Shown here piece after piece: positions 44,524 to 54,197 of a DNA stretch of 64,000 bases (position 1 is the stretch's first letter; each line of letters starts with the position of its first letter). Under the pieces are notes generated by a model. It did no database searches. It was not told where the DNA came from and was given only the letters and a program-made list of their open reading frames with translations. The translations under genes were made by a program, and so were the position numbers. The stretch lies in the NCBI GenBank assembly GCA_937879855.1, contig CALFMO010000035.1:35819-99818 (forward strand), given 5' to 3'. The DNA comes from an uncultured Acidobacteriaceae bacterium (GTDB taxonomy: Bacteria; Acidobacteriota; Terriglobia; Terriglobales; Acidobacteriaceae).

Positions 44524-45957
44524 TCAGGATTTCGGAGCGGAAGTTTGGTTCGGGATGTCTGCCTCAGAGGCGGCCGCAGGTTCTGACGCGGCCGGCGGTT
44601 CAGCCAGAACCAGTCGACCCTGCTCGCGATCATAGTCAAAAATCTCGGCGTAGCGGCCCCAATTCACCGCAGTTTCGAATTGGCGCTGCACTTCATCTTC
44701 GGCAAAATGTTCGTCGAGAATGTCGTGAAAGAATTCGTCGGCGATCGCGTGATCGGACTTGCGCTTCAGCACGCTGTCAATCTGTTTGAGGATAGTTACA
44801 TGCTGAAGCGCAGCCTCGCGGAACAGGACTTTGCGCTGTTGAATGTTGGCTTCGGCAAACGCTACTCCTTGCGGCGTAATTTGCACGTCGCCCTCTTTCA
44901 GCAACGCAAATCCCAGTAGCACGCAGGCTTCCAGAATCGGCAGCAAGTCTTCGACGTCCATGATCAATTCTTCGGCGAGGCGGAACAGATCTTCGCGTCC
45001 ACCACGGTCTCGCAACAATTCGGTCAGGCCCGCGATTCCACCGACGCGCGCATGCGGCAGCATCTGGTATCTGGCCGTGCGGATCGGCGCCTCCTGCTTC
45101 TTCAGAGCTTCTTTCGTTAACCCGCCTGTGGGCAGAATGATTTCCGCCGTCGTTTCAGCATCGGGCAACTCGTGCTCGATTTCCGGCTCAGTCATAACTT
45201 TGTAGATGTAATCCACCAAGTCCACAAAGCGCGCCGACTTGCGGTCCCGCGGATGCTTCAGCCGAATATTGAAATCAGAACGAATGCGCGCAGGATTTCT
45301 TCCAAGCACCATCACCCGGTCGGCCAGCATCACGGCCTCTTCAATGTTGTGCGTAACTATGAAAATGGCGCTGGCCGGCATCTTCTTGTTCAACCACAGC
45401 TCCAACAGTTCACCCCGCAGGTTTTCCGCTGTAAGAACGTCGAGCGCGGAGAACGGTTCGTCCATGAACAACACTTCCGGTTCCACGACCAGCGCCCGTG
45501 CAAATCCCACCCGCTGCTTCATGCCGCCGGAAAGTTCTTTGGGATATGCGGTTTCAAAGCCATCGAGACCAACCGTGTCGAGCGTGCGCAGAGCACGTTT
45601 GCGGCGCTCGACCGCTGGCACTCCTTTCGCTTCCAGCGGCGCTTCTACGTTTTCCAGCACGGTGAGCCAGGGGAAGAGGGCAAAGCTCTGAAAGACGATG
45701 GCGACATTAGGCAGTTGGCCGTCGAGCGGTTTGCCGTGCCACAAGAGTGTTCCCGAGGACGGTTGCGAAAGCCCGGTCAGCATGCGCAGTAGAGTGGATT
45801 TGCCGCAGCCCGACGGGCCCAGCAAGGCAACGATCTTCCCCGGCTCGATGACGAGGTTGGTCAGGCCAACGACCTGAATCCGTGTGCCGTCCGCTTGCGG
45901 ATACGATTTTTCAACGCCGACGGCTTCGATGATCGCCTGGACGCTCGCTTCACTCAC
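44524..45957 (-). CDS. NitT/TauT-type ABC ATPase with AAA-associated C-terminal domain
   Basis: A 477-residue ATPase. The N-terminal part (1-250) is a typical ABC domain: Walker A GPSGCGKST (47-55), signature LSGGMKQ (142-148), Walker B VLFMDE (162-167) and H-loop TH. Residues ~300-430 form the extra domain known as AAA-associated C-terminal (winged-helix-like, with the pattern LPHARVGGIAGLTELLRDRGG...). This is thought to regulate transport. The tail (~440-477) is Ala/Glu/Ser-rich. First gene of the operon with the double permease; both minus strand. Confidence 0.92.
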   Translation of the reverse strand: MSEASVQAIIEAVGVEKSYPQADGTRIQVVGLTNLVIEPGKIVALLGPSGCGKSTLLRMLTGLSQPSSGTLLWHGKPLDGQLPNVAIVFQSFALFPWLTVLENVEAPLEAKGVPAVERRKRALRTLDTVGLDGFETAYPKELSGGMKQRVGFARALVVEPEVLFMDEPFSALDVLTAENLRGELLELWLNKKMPASAIFIVTHNIEEAVMLADRVMVLGRNPARIRSDFNIRLKHPRDRKSARFVDLVDYIYKVMTEPEIEHELPDAETTAEIILPTGGLTKEALKKQEAPIRTARYQMLPHARVGGIAGLTELLRDRGGREDLFRLAEELIMDVEDLLPILEACVLLGFALLKEGDVQITPQGVAFAEANIQQRKVLFREAALQHVTILKQIDSVLKRKSDHAIADEFFHDILDEHFAEDEVQRQFETAVNWGRYAEIFDYDREQGRLVLAEPPAASEPAAASEADIPNQTSAPKS

Positions 45958-46080
45958 GCAAAACTCCCGTATCTTCTATACACGATCTGCGCACTAGCGC
46001 AAAACGCTTGCTGTAACGCTGGGTTCACAATGAAGCTTGAGGATTTCCCGCCGCACCGTGAGCAGCGAGCGCGGGGCCCT

Positions 46081-46133
46081 CGCGACAGCCGGCAAAGCCT
46101 GCCCTGAGCCAAGTCGAAGGGATGCCGGCGCTA
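46081..46133. repeat. GACAGCC...GGCGCTAC element between ATPase and malQ
   Basis: GACAGCCGG...GCCTGCCCTGAGC...GAAGG...GCCGGCGCTAC. Nearly the same sequence, reverse-complemented, lies in frame inside the FG-GAP gene at 54720-54790. It ends with the GCGCTAC terminus seen at 24190-24196. The gap 45958-46139 holds no gene. Confidence 0.7.
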
Positions 46134-46139
46134 CAAGAG

Positions 46140-47681
46140 TCAGGCGGCAAAGCTTTCAGCCGCGGGGTTGGCGTAGGGCTTGGGAAGACGATCGCTCAAC
46201 TCGGCAAGGTGCGCTAGCTTTGCGGCCAGTTCACTTTTGAGTTGTTGCGACTGGAAGCGCCAGCGCCAGTTGCCGCCGTTCAGGCTGGGAGTATTCATGC
46301 GGGCGTCACTGCCGAGCCCCAGCACATCCTGCAGGGGAACGATGCACAGACTGGCCGCGGAACATTGTGCCGCGCGGATAAATCCCCAGTGAATGCCGTC
46401 CTCGGAGCGACCGACATAAGCCTCAGCATTGCGGCGCTCGTGCTCCGCCGCGCCAGATGTCCACCAACCCAACACTGTGTCATTGTCGTGCGTGCCGGTG
46501 TAGATGACTTTCCCATTGGCGCGATGCGGCAAGTACATGTGGGCACCCTCGTCCCCAAAGCCAAACTGCAACACGGCCATGCCGGGAATTTGCAGCCTGT
46601 CCCTGAGCGCATGCACTTCCGGAGTGATGTACCCCAAGTCCTCGGCAAAAAACGGCAGACCGCCCAGTGCCTCCCGCAGTTTCAAAAACAAATCATCGCG
46701 GGGTCCATCCACCCAGCGGCCGTTCACCGCCGTCTCCTCAGCGGCGGGAATTTCCCAGAACTGATCGAACCCGCGGAAATGATCGAGCCGGATGTAGTCG
46801 CAGTTTTCCGTCGCCCAGCGCAGCCGCTGAATCCACCACTGATAGCCGCGCTGCTTCATCACATCCCAGCGATACAGCGGATTCCCCCAGCGCTGTCCGG
46901 TCTTGCTGAAAAAATCCGGGGGCACACCGGCCACGACCTCCGGCTCCAGATTCTCATTCAATCGAAACAATTCTGGATGAGTCCAAACGTCGGCACTGTC
47001 GTGGTTCATAAATATTGCGACATCGCCCACGATTCGAATCGCCCGCTCCGCGCAGTAATTTCGCAGCGCCCGCCATTGTTCGTAGAAAGCGAACTGCAAT
47101 GCGCTTCGAATCTGGATATCGTCGGCCAGTTCCTTCCGCGTTTTCTCCAGAGTCGTCGGATCCCGACGCACCAGGTCACGCGGCCACTGATTCCAACTCT
47201 TGAGTTTGTGCCGGGCGCGAAGCGCATCGAAAAGAACGAAGTCTTCCAGCCACCAAGTGTTTTCCGCGCGAAACTGCTCCAGTTGGCGCAACGCATCACT
47301 CGAAGCGGTATGAAGGAACGTACGTGCCGCCTCAAACAGCAGCGGCATCTTGTGGGTGAAGACATAGTCGTAGTCGACGGGAGTAGAACCAGGCCCCCCT
47401 TCAACACCCGCCGAATCGAGCTTCGCGCGATCAATCCAGCCGTGCTCTGCCAGACGTTCCAGACTTATTAGCAGGGGATTGCCAGCGAAGGCTGAGGTCG
47501 AAGAGTAAGGCGAGTTGCCGTAGCCGAGCGGTCCCAGCGGCAAGACCTGCCACAGGCCCTGGCGGGCCGAGGCAAGAAAATCTACGAAGCGATAAGCAGC
47601 AGGCCCGAAATCACCTATCCCGCCGCGCGAGGGCAACGACGTGGGATGCAACAAGATGCCTGCGGCGCGCGGAAAGGACAT
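46140..47681 (-). CDS. malQ: 4-alpha-glucanotransferase (amylomaltase)
   Basis: GH77 enzyme that moves alpha-1,4-glucan segments, acting in glycogen and maltodextrin metabolism. The 513 residues match the short bacterial/plant DPE1 form. Family stretches include the N-terminal LLHPTSLPSRGGIGDFG, the nucleophile region CDYIRLDHFRGF, the acid/base region FFAEDLGYIT and GTHDNDTVLGWW. The start at ATG 47681 is 10 bases after the stop of the isomerase gene, so the two probably share a transcript. No other glycogen genes are in the window. Confidence 0.96.
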   Translation of the reverse strand: MSFPRAAGILLHPTSLPSRGGIGDFGPAAYRFVDFLASARQGLWQVLPLGPLGYGNSPYSSTSAFAGNPLLISLERLAEHGWIDRAKLDSAGVEGGPGSTPVDYDYVFTHKMPLLFEAARTFLHTASSDALRQLEQFRAENTWWLEDFVLFDALRARHKLKSWNQWPRDLVRRDPTTLEKTRKELADDIQIRSALQFAFYEQWRALRNYCAERAIRIVGDVAIFMNHDSADVWTHPELFRLNENLEPEVVAGVPPDFFSKTGQRWGNPLYRWDVMKQRGYQWWIQRLRWATENCDYIRLDHFRGFDQFWEIPAAEETAVNGRWVDGPRDDLFLKLREALGGLPFFAEDLGYITPEVHALRDRLQIPGMAVLQFGFGDEGAHMYLPHRANGKVIYTGTHDNDTVLGWWTSGAAEHERRNAEAYVGRSEDGIHWGFIRAAQCSAASLCIVPLQDVLGLGSDARMNTPSLNGGNWRWRFQSQQLKSELAAKLAHLAELSDRLPKPYANPAAESFAA

Positions 47682-47691
47682 GTCAAAGCCG

Positions 47692-49686
47692 CTACATTCC
47701 CTGCTCGCTGCCGTTGCGAATCAGTCCCCTGATTTCTTCTTCGTTTCTCTTGATCTTGCCGGATCGGGTCATCTCATCAACCAGGCTGGAGACGAAAAGT
47801 CCGAAGCGCTCCTGCTGCTTGCCCAGCAGCAGTTGATCGCGAATCTGATCGCGCTTTGCCGCAAATTCTGCCTCTGACGGTTGCTGGTTCTCGAGCACCT
47901 TAAGAACGACGGCGTTTGCCCCGCTGTTGATCGGCCCGCTGATCTCCCCCGGCTTCAACGTGAAAGCGACCGCAGCCTGTCCCGACATTGAGCCAACGTC
48001 GGGCACCTGTCCATCGGGCAGAACGAAGTCGCTGGTCTTAACCGTCGCGCCTAGTTCCTTGGCAGCGCGCTTCAGATCATGTTCGGCCTTGGCGCGATCT
48101 GACAACTCCTGGCCTTTCTGCGTCAGCAGGATCGAAGAGCGCTCGTTCTTGAATTCATCTTCAACCCGGCTGCGGATCTCCTCAAATGTCGGCGTCGCCG
48201 GGGGTTTGACTCCTAACAACTGAAATACCACGATGCCTTGCGAGGCCGGAGCCATATCCGGCGGCGACTTTTCAGTCGCGCTAAACACCGCGTCCATAAA
48301 TTGAGGCGACGGTCCCAGCCCTGGCAGCATGTCCTTGCGCGAAAAGAAATCCGACGTGATCACGGAAACTCCCTGCGCCGCTGCTGCCGCGTCCAGACCG
48401 TCCGTTCGAGCCTGCTTCAGCAATGCTTCGGCTTTTTGCTGGGCGATCTGCTGTGCCTTCTGATGTTTCAGGATGGGCTCGATCTCGGCTTTCACCTCGT
48501 CGAGTGTCTTCAAGTGCGCTTCCTGTTTGTCGTCGACGCGAATGATGTGGAAGCCGTAACTGCTTTTCACGAGATCGCTAATCTGACCTTTGGGAAGCGA
48601 GAACGCCACCTTCTCAAACTCCGGGACCGTCTGACCTTTTCCGATCCACCCGAGCGATCCGCCCTGCTTGCCGCTGCCGGGATCCTCGGAATATTTCTTG
48701 GCTAGATCTTCCAACTTGGCGCCGTTCTTCAATTGCTTCAGCAAATCTTCGGCACGGCGCTGCGCCTCGGCCACGCCCTTCTCATCCACCTTGCCGTCAG
48801 GGCCGGGCAGCGGAGTTTTGATGAGAATGTGGCTGACCTTCACCTGCTCGGGCACGCGGTACTGCTCGCGGTGCTGATCGTAATACTCTCGCAGATCCTC
48901 AGGGGTTACCTTAACGTCCTCCGCAACCTTGCTGTTTTCAATGACCGCATATTTGACTTTGCGCTTTTCCGGAATCGAGTTTGCATAGCTCGTCTTGTGG
49001 CTCTCGTAGTACGCTTTCAGTTCTTCGTCGGTTGGATGCAAGCCCTTACGCAAATCGTCCTGCTTCAACACGGCGTACTCGAATTTGACTTTGGAATTCT
49101 GCTTGATGAACTGATCGTGGATCTCGGCATCGCTCACGGTGGCGCTGCCGGAGATGAGCGCCTGCAACTTCGTAAGCAAAATATCGTCGCCCACTTCATG
49201 CTCGAACTTCGTGGGAGTCAGATTCGCCCGCTGCAGCATGTCTTCATATTCGACCTGGCCGATGAAATTACCGCCAGGGAAAAAAGTCGCGGCATAGCGC
49301 CCGTGCTGCAGTTCGTCCTTTACTTCTTCGGGCGTGACGCGCAATCCCATGCGCTGCGCTTCGCTGAGCAGAGCCTGGCGGTTAATCATCTGGTCCAAGG
49401 CGCGCGTGGTCTCTTGCTGGATGAGAAAGGGCATCAACTTCGCCGCCATCTCGCCGTAGCGTTGAGCGTCCTGCTGCGCCATCTGGCGCGCGTTCTGGCG
49501 CACTTCGTCGGCGCTGATGTCTCCGCCATCCACCCTGGCGACAACGCCCTTGCCAGGTGTACCGGTCAGTTCAGAGGTGAGGCCGCCAGGAATAAACGTG
49601 ATCACCATGGCGCCGCAAATCACGAGCAGGATGCCGCTAAGAATAATCTTCTTCGTAGGCCCTTGGGTCTGCAAAAATCGAATCAT
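47692..49686 (-). CDS. PpiD/SurA-like peptidyl-prolyl isomerase
   Basis: A 664-residue envelope folding factor. A single N-terminal membrane segment (~13-33) anchors it to the inner membrane with the rest in the periplasm. A SurA-type chaperone region (~40-240) is followed by a parvulin PPIase domain (~275-385, VKVSHILIKTP ... GGSLGWIGKGQTVPEFEKVAFSL ... GFHIIRVDD) and a long C-terminal domain that may be a second, inactive parvulin-like unit. The layout is that of PpiD. Start ATG 49686, with only a weak ribosome site. Upstream of malQ on the same strand. Confidence 0.92.
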   Translation of the reverse strand: MIRFLQTQGPTKKIILSGILLVICGAMVITFIPGGLTSELTGTPGKGVVARVDGGDISADEVRQNARQMAQQDAQRYGEMAAKLMPFLIQQETTRALDQMINRQALLSEAQRMGLRVTPEEVKDELQHGRYAATFFPGGNFIGQVEYEDMLQRANLTPTKFEHEVGDDILLTKLQALISGSATVSDAEIHDQFIKQNSKVKFEYAVLKQDDLRKGLHPTDEELKAYYESHKTSYANSIPEKRKVKYAVIENSKVAEDVKVTPEDLREYYDQHREQYRVPEQVKVSHILIKTPLPGPDGKVDEKGVAEAQRRAEDLLKQLKNGAKLEDLAKKYSEDPGSGKQGGSLGWIGKGQTVPEFEKVAFSLPKGQISDLVKSSYGFHIIRVDDKQEAHLKTLDEVKAEIEPILKHQKAQQIAQQKAEALLKQARTDGLDAAAAAQGVSVITSDFFSRKDMLPGLGPSPQFMDAVFSATEKSPPDMAPASQGIVVFQLLGVKPPATPTFEEIRSRVEDEFKNERSSILLTQKGQELSDRAKAEHDLKRAAKELGATVKTSDFVLPDGQVPDVGSMSGQAAVAFTLKPGEISGPINSGANAVVLKVLENQQPSEAEFAAKRDQIRDQLLLGKQQERFGLFVSSLVDEMTRSGKIKRNEEEIRGLIRNGSEQGM

Positions 49687-49880
49687 TTCTTATCACTCCG
49701 GAGTCGAACGGGGAATTTTCTATTATAAACCAGCGGGATCGTTGCCTCCCGGCAAGGCACGCGGTCCGTAAACACGTGCGGAACCGTGGCGAATCGAACC
49801 TTTTACAAATCCGGCAAATTTCCGCTATTAAATCGAATTAATATATAGTGATACTTCACTCTTCGGGGACAGTTCTGGTG

Positions 49881-49908
49881 TTGTGCGACTTGTCTCAGCT
49901 GATAAATA
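49881..49908 (+). promoter_or_regulatory. Possible promoter of the GH2 gene
   Basis: TTGTGC (49881-49886), a 16-base spacer and TAAATA (49903-49908), 32 bases before the ATG. It lies in the 253-base divergent region, which is otherwise AT-rich and holds no gene. Confidence 0.3.
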
Positions 49909-49939
49909 CACCCACCGACAGGAATAAAACAGGAGCGGC

Positions 49940-52636
49940 ATGAACTCAGGCAACCGGCTTGCGGTCACTCTCTTCCTTCTGGTTCAATTCTTTTTGCTTT
50001 CATCTCCCCTCGCACAAGACACAACGCCCGTGCGTCACGCGGCCGAGGCGAAGCTGGCTTTACATGACGGCTGGTCTCTGCAAACGTCGACGAAGGTCGA
50101 TGCCCAGGGAGAAGTCATCTCTACTCCGAAGTTTTCTCCCAAAGGATGGCATGAAGTCACCGTGCCCACCACGGTCGTGGCCGCACTAGTCAAGGAGAAG
50201 GCCCTGCCTAATCCTTTTTTCGGAATGAACCTTCGAGGTTTTCCGGGCGTTGATTATCCGATCGGCGGGAATTTCTCGAACATTGCCATGGCGCCCGACA
50301 GTCCCTACGCGGTCTCGTGGTGGTATCGCAAGCAGTTCGTTCTACCGGCTTCCTATAAAGGCAAGACAGTGTGGCTGAAATTCGACGGCATCAATTATCG
50401 CGCAAACATTTTTCTGAACGGAAAGCAGATTGCCAACTCGGACGATGTCGCCGGCGCCTGGCGCACTTATGAATTCAACGTCACCGCTGCTGCCAAGCCT
50501 GGAGCGGAGAACGTTCTTGCGGTTCAGGTCTATTCACCGACAGAGAACAGTTTGGCCATCACTTTCGTCGACTGGAATCCCGCGCCTCCCGACAAAAATA
50601 TGGGTCTGTGGCGCGATGTCTATCTCACGACGAGCGGCCCGGTGGCGTTGCGCTATCCCACGGTCGTATCGAAGCTGAATCCGCCTGCAAATGACAGCGC
50701 GCCACTCACCGTTACCGCCCAACTGAAGAACGGTACCAATCAGCTAGTTAAGGGCAAACTCAAGGGCCAGATCGAAGCTGTCAAATTCGAGCAAGACGTA
50801 GAACTCGCAGCCAACGAAACGAAAGACGTTACCTTCACTCCCGATAAGTTTCAGCAACTCGTCTTCGCGAACCCGCGTCTGTGGTGGCCCGCACAAATGG
50901 GCAAGCCGAATTTATATCCGCTCACCATGGAGTTCGAAGTAAACGGTGCGGTCAGTGATCATTCCACCACCGAGTTCGGCATTCGCGAAGTCACCTCTGA
51001 TCTCAACTCGGTGGGCGGACGTGCCTTTCATATCAACGGCAAAAACATTCTGATTCGCGGCGGCGGTTGGACGCCCGACCTCATGATGCGCGAAAATTCT
51101 CAGCGCCTGCACGACGAATTTCGTTACGTCCGCGACATGGGCCTGAATACCGTTCGTCTCGAAGGCAAGCTCGAAACCGAGGGATTCTACGAGTTGGCCG
51201 ACCGGCAGGGAATTCTCGTCATGGCCGGATGGTGCTGCTGTGATTTCTGGGAGCGCTGGCCGCGCTGGCAGCCGGCGGATTTTGAAATCGCCAAGCAGTC
51301 TCTGCGCGACCAGATCTATCGTCTGCGCAGTCATCCCAGCCTGGTGATGTGGCTCAACGGCAGCGACAACCCTCCCCCGCCCGACGTGGAGCAGATGTAT
51401 CTTGACGTCGAGAAAGAATTGCTTTGGCCGAACCCCGTCGTTTCCTCAGCCACAGGAAAGCAAACCACCGTCACGGGGGACAGCGGCGTCAAGATGACCG
51501 GGCCCTATGAATACGTCGCGCCCAGCTACTGGGAGGTCGACACACCGCAGGGACAACCTGACCGCAAGCAGTGCAATCCCGGAGGCTGCGGCGGCGCCTA
51601 TGGATTCAACACCGAAACCAGCATGGGACCGGCAGTTCCGCCGGTTGAAAGCGTCCGCGCGATGGTGGGCAAAGACCACATGTGGCCGATCGACGACGTG
51701 TGGAATTATCACGCAGGCGGCGGGCAGTTTAAGACGATTGGCGTATTCAGTGACGCACTTGCCAATCGCTACGGCAAGTCCGACAACCTGCAGGACTTCG
51801 CCATGAAGTCGCAAATGCAGACGTACGAAGGTGTACGCGCCATGTACGAAGCTTACAGTCGCAACAAGTACCAGGCCACGGGCGTGATTCAGTGGATGCT
51901 TAACAACGCCTGGCCTTCGATGATCTGGCACCTCTACGACTACTACCTGCGCCCCGGCGGTGGCTACTTCGGAGCCAAGCGCGCCATGGAAGCCCTGCAT
52001 CCGATTTATGGCTACGACGATCACTCGATCTGGGTCGTCAGCAGCCAATATGAAGACGCGAAAGGATTGAAGCTCACGACCAAGATCTATAACCTTGACA
52101 TGACCGAGAAGTTCACACAAGAGAATCCGGTCGACGCCCCGGCCGACAGCACGGCGAAGATTTTCACATTGCCGGAGATTGCCGATTTGAGCCCGACGTA
52201 TTTCGTTGCATTGCGGCTGCAGGATTCCGCCGGCAAACTCGTCGGCTCGAATTTCTACTGGCTGTCGACCAAGCCCGAGACTCTCGACTGGGCGAAGACC
52301 ACCTGGTGGATGACGCCAACCGCGTCCTACGCGGACTTTACCGCATTGTCGCAACTGCCCAGAGTCAAATTGAAAGTCACCGACCGCAGCGAGCGCAACG
52401 GAGAAGAAGAAATCACTCACGTTATTCTTCAGAATCCGAGCAAGAGTCTCGCCTTCTTTGTCCGCCTGAAAGTCGATAAAGGAGTTAAGGGAGAAGAGAT
52501 TCTCCCCGTCATCTGGGAGGACAATTACATTTCCCTGATGCCCGGCGAGAAGCGCGAAGTCACTGCGACGTATCGTGCCAGCGAGTTGGGTGCGGCCAAA
52601 CCTGAAGTCGAGGTCAGTGGCTGGAATGGGGAGTGA
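49940..52636 (+). CDS. GH2 exo-beta-D-glucosaminidase-like glycosidase
   Basis: An exported 898-residue glycoside hydrolase family 2 protein with a signal peptide (LLVQFFLLSSPLAQ). Sugar-binding domain (~35-215), immunoglobulin-like domain (~225-345), TIM barrel (~350-690) and C-terminal sandwich domains follow in order. It has the exo-glucosaminidase (CsxA) hallmarks: the acid/base is Asp476 in NGSDN, rather than the Asn-Glu pair of beta-galactosidases, and the nucleophile is Glu559 in NTETSMG. Such enzymes remove glucosamine from the non-reducing end of chitosan; beta-mannosidase relatives are the alternative. AGGAG precedes ATG 49940. Confidence 0.88.
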   Translation: MNSGNRLAVTLFLLVQFFLLSSPLAQDTTPVRHAAEAKLALHDGWSLQTSTKVDAQGEVISTPKFSPKGWHEVTVPTTVVAALVKEKALPNPFFGMNLRGFPGVDYPIGGNFSNIAMAPDSPYAVSWWYRKQFVLPASYKGKTVWLKFDGINYRANIFLNGKQIANSDDVAGAWRTYEFNVTAAAKPGAENVLAVQVYSPTENSLAITFVDWNPAPPDKNMGLWRDVYLTTSGPVALRYPTVVSKLNPPANDSAPLTVTAQLKNGTNQLVKGKLKGQIEAVKFEQDVELAANETKDVTFTPDKFQQLVFANPRLWWPAQMGKPNLYPLTMEFEVNGAVSDHSTTEFGIREVTSDLNSVGGRAFHINGKNILIRGGGWTPDLMMRENSQRLHDEFRYVRDMGLNTVRLEGKLETEGFYELADRQGILVMAGWCCCDFWERWPRWQPADFEIAKQSLRDQIYRLRSHPSLVMWLNGSDNPPPPDVEQMYLDVEKELLWPNPVVSSATGKQTTVTGDSGVKMTGPYEYVAPSYWEVDTPQGQPDRKQCNPGGCGGAYGFNTETSMGPAVPPVESVRAMVGKDHMWPIDDVWNYHAGGGQFKTIGVFSDALANRYGKSDNLQDFAMKSQMQTYEGVRAMYEAYSRNKYQATGVIQWMLNNAWPSMIWHLYDYYLRPGGGYFGAKRAMEALHPIYGYDDHSIWVVSSQYEDAKGLKLTTKIYNLDMTEKFTQENPVDAPADSTAKIFTLPEIADLSPTYFVALRLQDSAGKLVGSNFYWLSTKPETLDWAKTTWWMTPTASYADFTALSQLPRVKLKVTDRSERNGEEEITHVILQNPSKSLAFFVRLKVDKGVKGEEILPVIWEDNYISLMPGEKREVTATYRASELGAAKPEVEVSGWNGE

Positions 52637-52739
52637 GCAATTGGTAATTGTTAGATTGAGTAATTGGGTAATTGAGAATCCTTGCGCTACTGATTCGGGG
52701 TTCCGACTATTAATTACTAACTTTCCGAATTCCAAATTC
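52637..52739. repeat. AT-rich repeat between convergent GH2 and permease genes
   Basis: Starts at the GH2 stop and carries repeated GGTAATTG-like units (four or five in 45 bases), then AT-rich sequence with TTAATTACTAAC. It resembles the heptad repeats in position and composition but has a different unit and poorer pairing. It may act as a bidirectional terminator. Confidence 0.45.
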
Positions 52740-54125
52740 CTACGAGTCGCTGAAATCGATCATGACCGGAGCCGAGCGGAACCAGTTCGTCTTATACCCG
52801 ACGTAAAGCAATCCCACCGCAAACCAGATTCCGCCCACGGTTTTGGCAATGACATTCAAGTTGAGCCAGATCACGCCGCAGAATGCAAATCCGATCAGGG
52901 GCAGGATCGCATCGCGCAAAAACCGCCGCTCGTTCCCGGTCTTTTTTGCGATCACCGAAAACTGCCAGAAACAGGCGAAGTTCACTCCCATGAACGCGAG
53001 AAAGGCGCCGAAATTCAGCAGTTCGCCGGCGTGCTCGTACGCGCTGCCGATGTAATTAAGAACCACCGCGCCAAGAAATGCGAGTCCGCCAATCAGCAGA
53101 ATGTTATAGGTCGGGGTGCTGCTGCCGGGTTTGAGATAACCGAAAAACTTTCTCGGTAAAACGCCATCGCGTCCCATGCCAAAGAGCAATCGCGCCGCGC
53201 CCAGTGTGCCGGTTAATCCGCTGCCAAACGCGGCCACAATCAGGATCGCGCCCATCGCGTTGAATAGGAAAACGCCCCCCACGCGACTGCAAATATCCAT
53301 AAATGCGGTTTCGAGGTTCGGAAAAGATCGCCAGTCCGGCCACACGCGCGCTCCAAGGTAGGCTTCGAATCCGCTGCACACTCCGGCAAAAATGCAGGTC
53401 AGCACCACGGCCAGCAGCACGTTCCTTTTGGGATTCTCGACATCTTCCGCGAGCGTGGTTACGCCATCGAAGCCGATGTAAGTCAGTGCCGCAAATGAAG
53501 TCGCCGTCAAGATTTTGTGCGAATTGAAAGTCTTCGGGTTATAGAACGGCTCGGTCGAGAAAAGGCCAGTCCATCCTTGCCCGTGCCACAAGTAGCGAAT
53601 CGCAAGCCACACAAACAACGCGACCACTACCGACATGACCGCCAGCAAAACTTTATTGGCGCGCGCCGACGATTTTACCCCTGCCAGATTCAGCACGGTC
53701 ATGATCCCGGCGATCAACGCCGCCCACGCGATGTAAGGAATCTGCGGCACGTAGCGCTCGTGCAGCGCGGTTGAAATCCACACCGTGTTGATGAGCGGCT
53801 GCAGCAAATAGTCGAGGATCATGGCCCAGCCGGCCAGAAATCCCAGATGCGGGTTGAGCCCCTTTCCAACGTATGTGTACGCCGATCCTGCCGTTGGATA
53901 GAGGGCCCCCATGCGTCCATAGCTCACGGCGGTGATCAGCATGGCGAACAGAGCGATCAGAATGATGGTGACAAAGTGGCCGTCGGAAAGTTTTTGTGCC
54001 ACCCCATAGAGCGGGACCGGAGCGATTGGCTGGATGAGAACGATGCCGTAGAAAATCAGATCCCAAAGCGTAAGTGTGCGCCGAAGCCGCGGAGGGGCAG
54101 AGGAAGACACAACACTAGTTTCCAT
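52740..54125 (-). CDS. APC-family amino acid permease
   Basis: Inner-membrane transporter with about 12 hydrophobic segments over 461 residues. The family pattern is visible in the first helix (LIFYGIVLIQPIAPVPLYG), the GxG-like break of helix 6 (YIGFDGVTTLAEDVENPKRNVLLAV) and GLTGTLGAARLLFGMGRDGVLP. The substrate is probably an amino acid or amine. ATG at 54125 is preferred over GTG 54152; no clear ribosome site. It lies 72 bases downstream of the FG-GAP gene. Confidence 0.9.
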   Translation of the reverse strand: METSVVSSSAPPRLRRTLTLWDLIFYGIVLIQPIAPVPLYGVAQKLSDGHFVTIILIALFAMLITAVSYGRMGALYPTAGSAYTYVGKGLNPHLGFLAGWAMILDYLLQPLINTVWISTALHERYVPQIPYIAWAALIAGIMTVLNLAGVKSSARANKVLLAVMSVVVALFVWLAIRYLWHGQGWTGLFSTEPFYNPKTFNSHKILTATSFAALTYIGFDGVTTLAEDVENPKRNVLLAVVLTCIFAGVCSGFEAYLGARVWPDWRSFPNLETAFMDICSRVGGVFLFNAMGAILIVAAFGSGLTGTLGAARLLFGMGRDGVLPRKFFGYLKPGSSTPTYNILLIGGLAFLGAVVLNYIGSAYEHAGELLNFGAFLAFMGVNFACFWQFSVIAKKTGNERRFLRDAILPLIGFAFCGVIWLNLNVIAKTVGGIWFAVGLLYVGYKTNWFRSAPVMIDFSDS

Positions 54126-54197
54126 GGGTTCGGCTATTGGATCGTGGAACACGCAAAAATGTCAATATTAAAACGTTTCTGTGTGAGGGGCGCGCCT

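Noticed and set aside
45620..45640. TGGCAC...GC match to the sigma-54 consensus
   Set aside because: It lies inside the coding region of the ABC ATPase and faces no gene start.
46242..47471. 409-codon plus-strand frame across malQ
   Set aside because: Antisense shadow of a certain malQ; no ribosome site.
48733..49728. 331-codon plus-strand frame across the isomerase gene
   Set aside because: Leu/His/Arg-rich shadow; antisense to a well-supported PpiD-like gene.
51446..52735. 429-codon minus-strand frame across the GH2 gene
   Set aside because: Antisense to the catalytic domain of a clear GH2 enzyme; no domain of its own.
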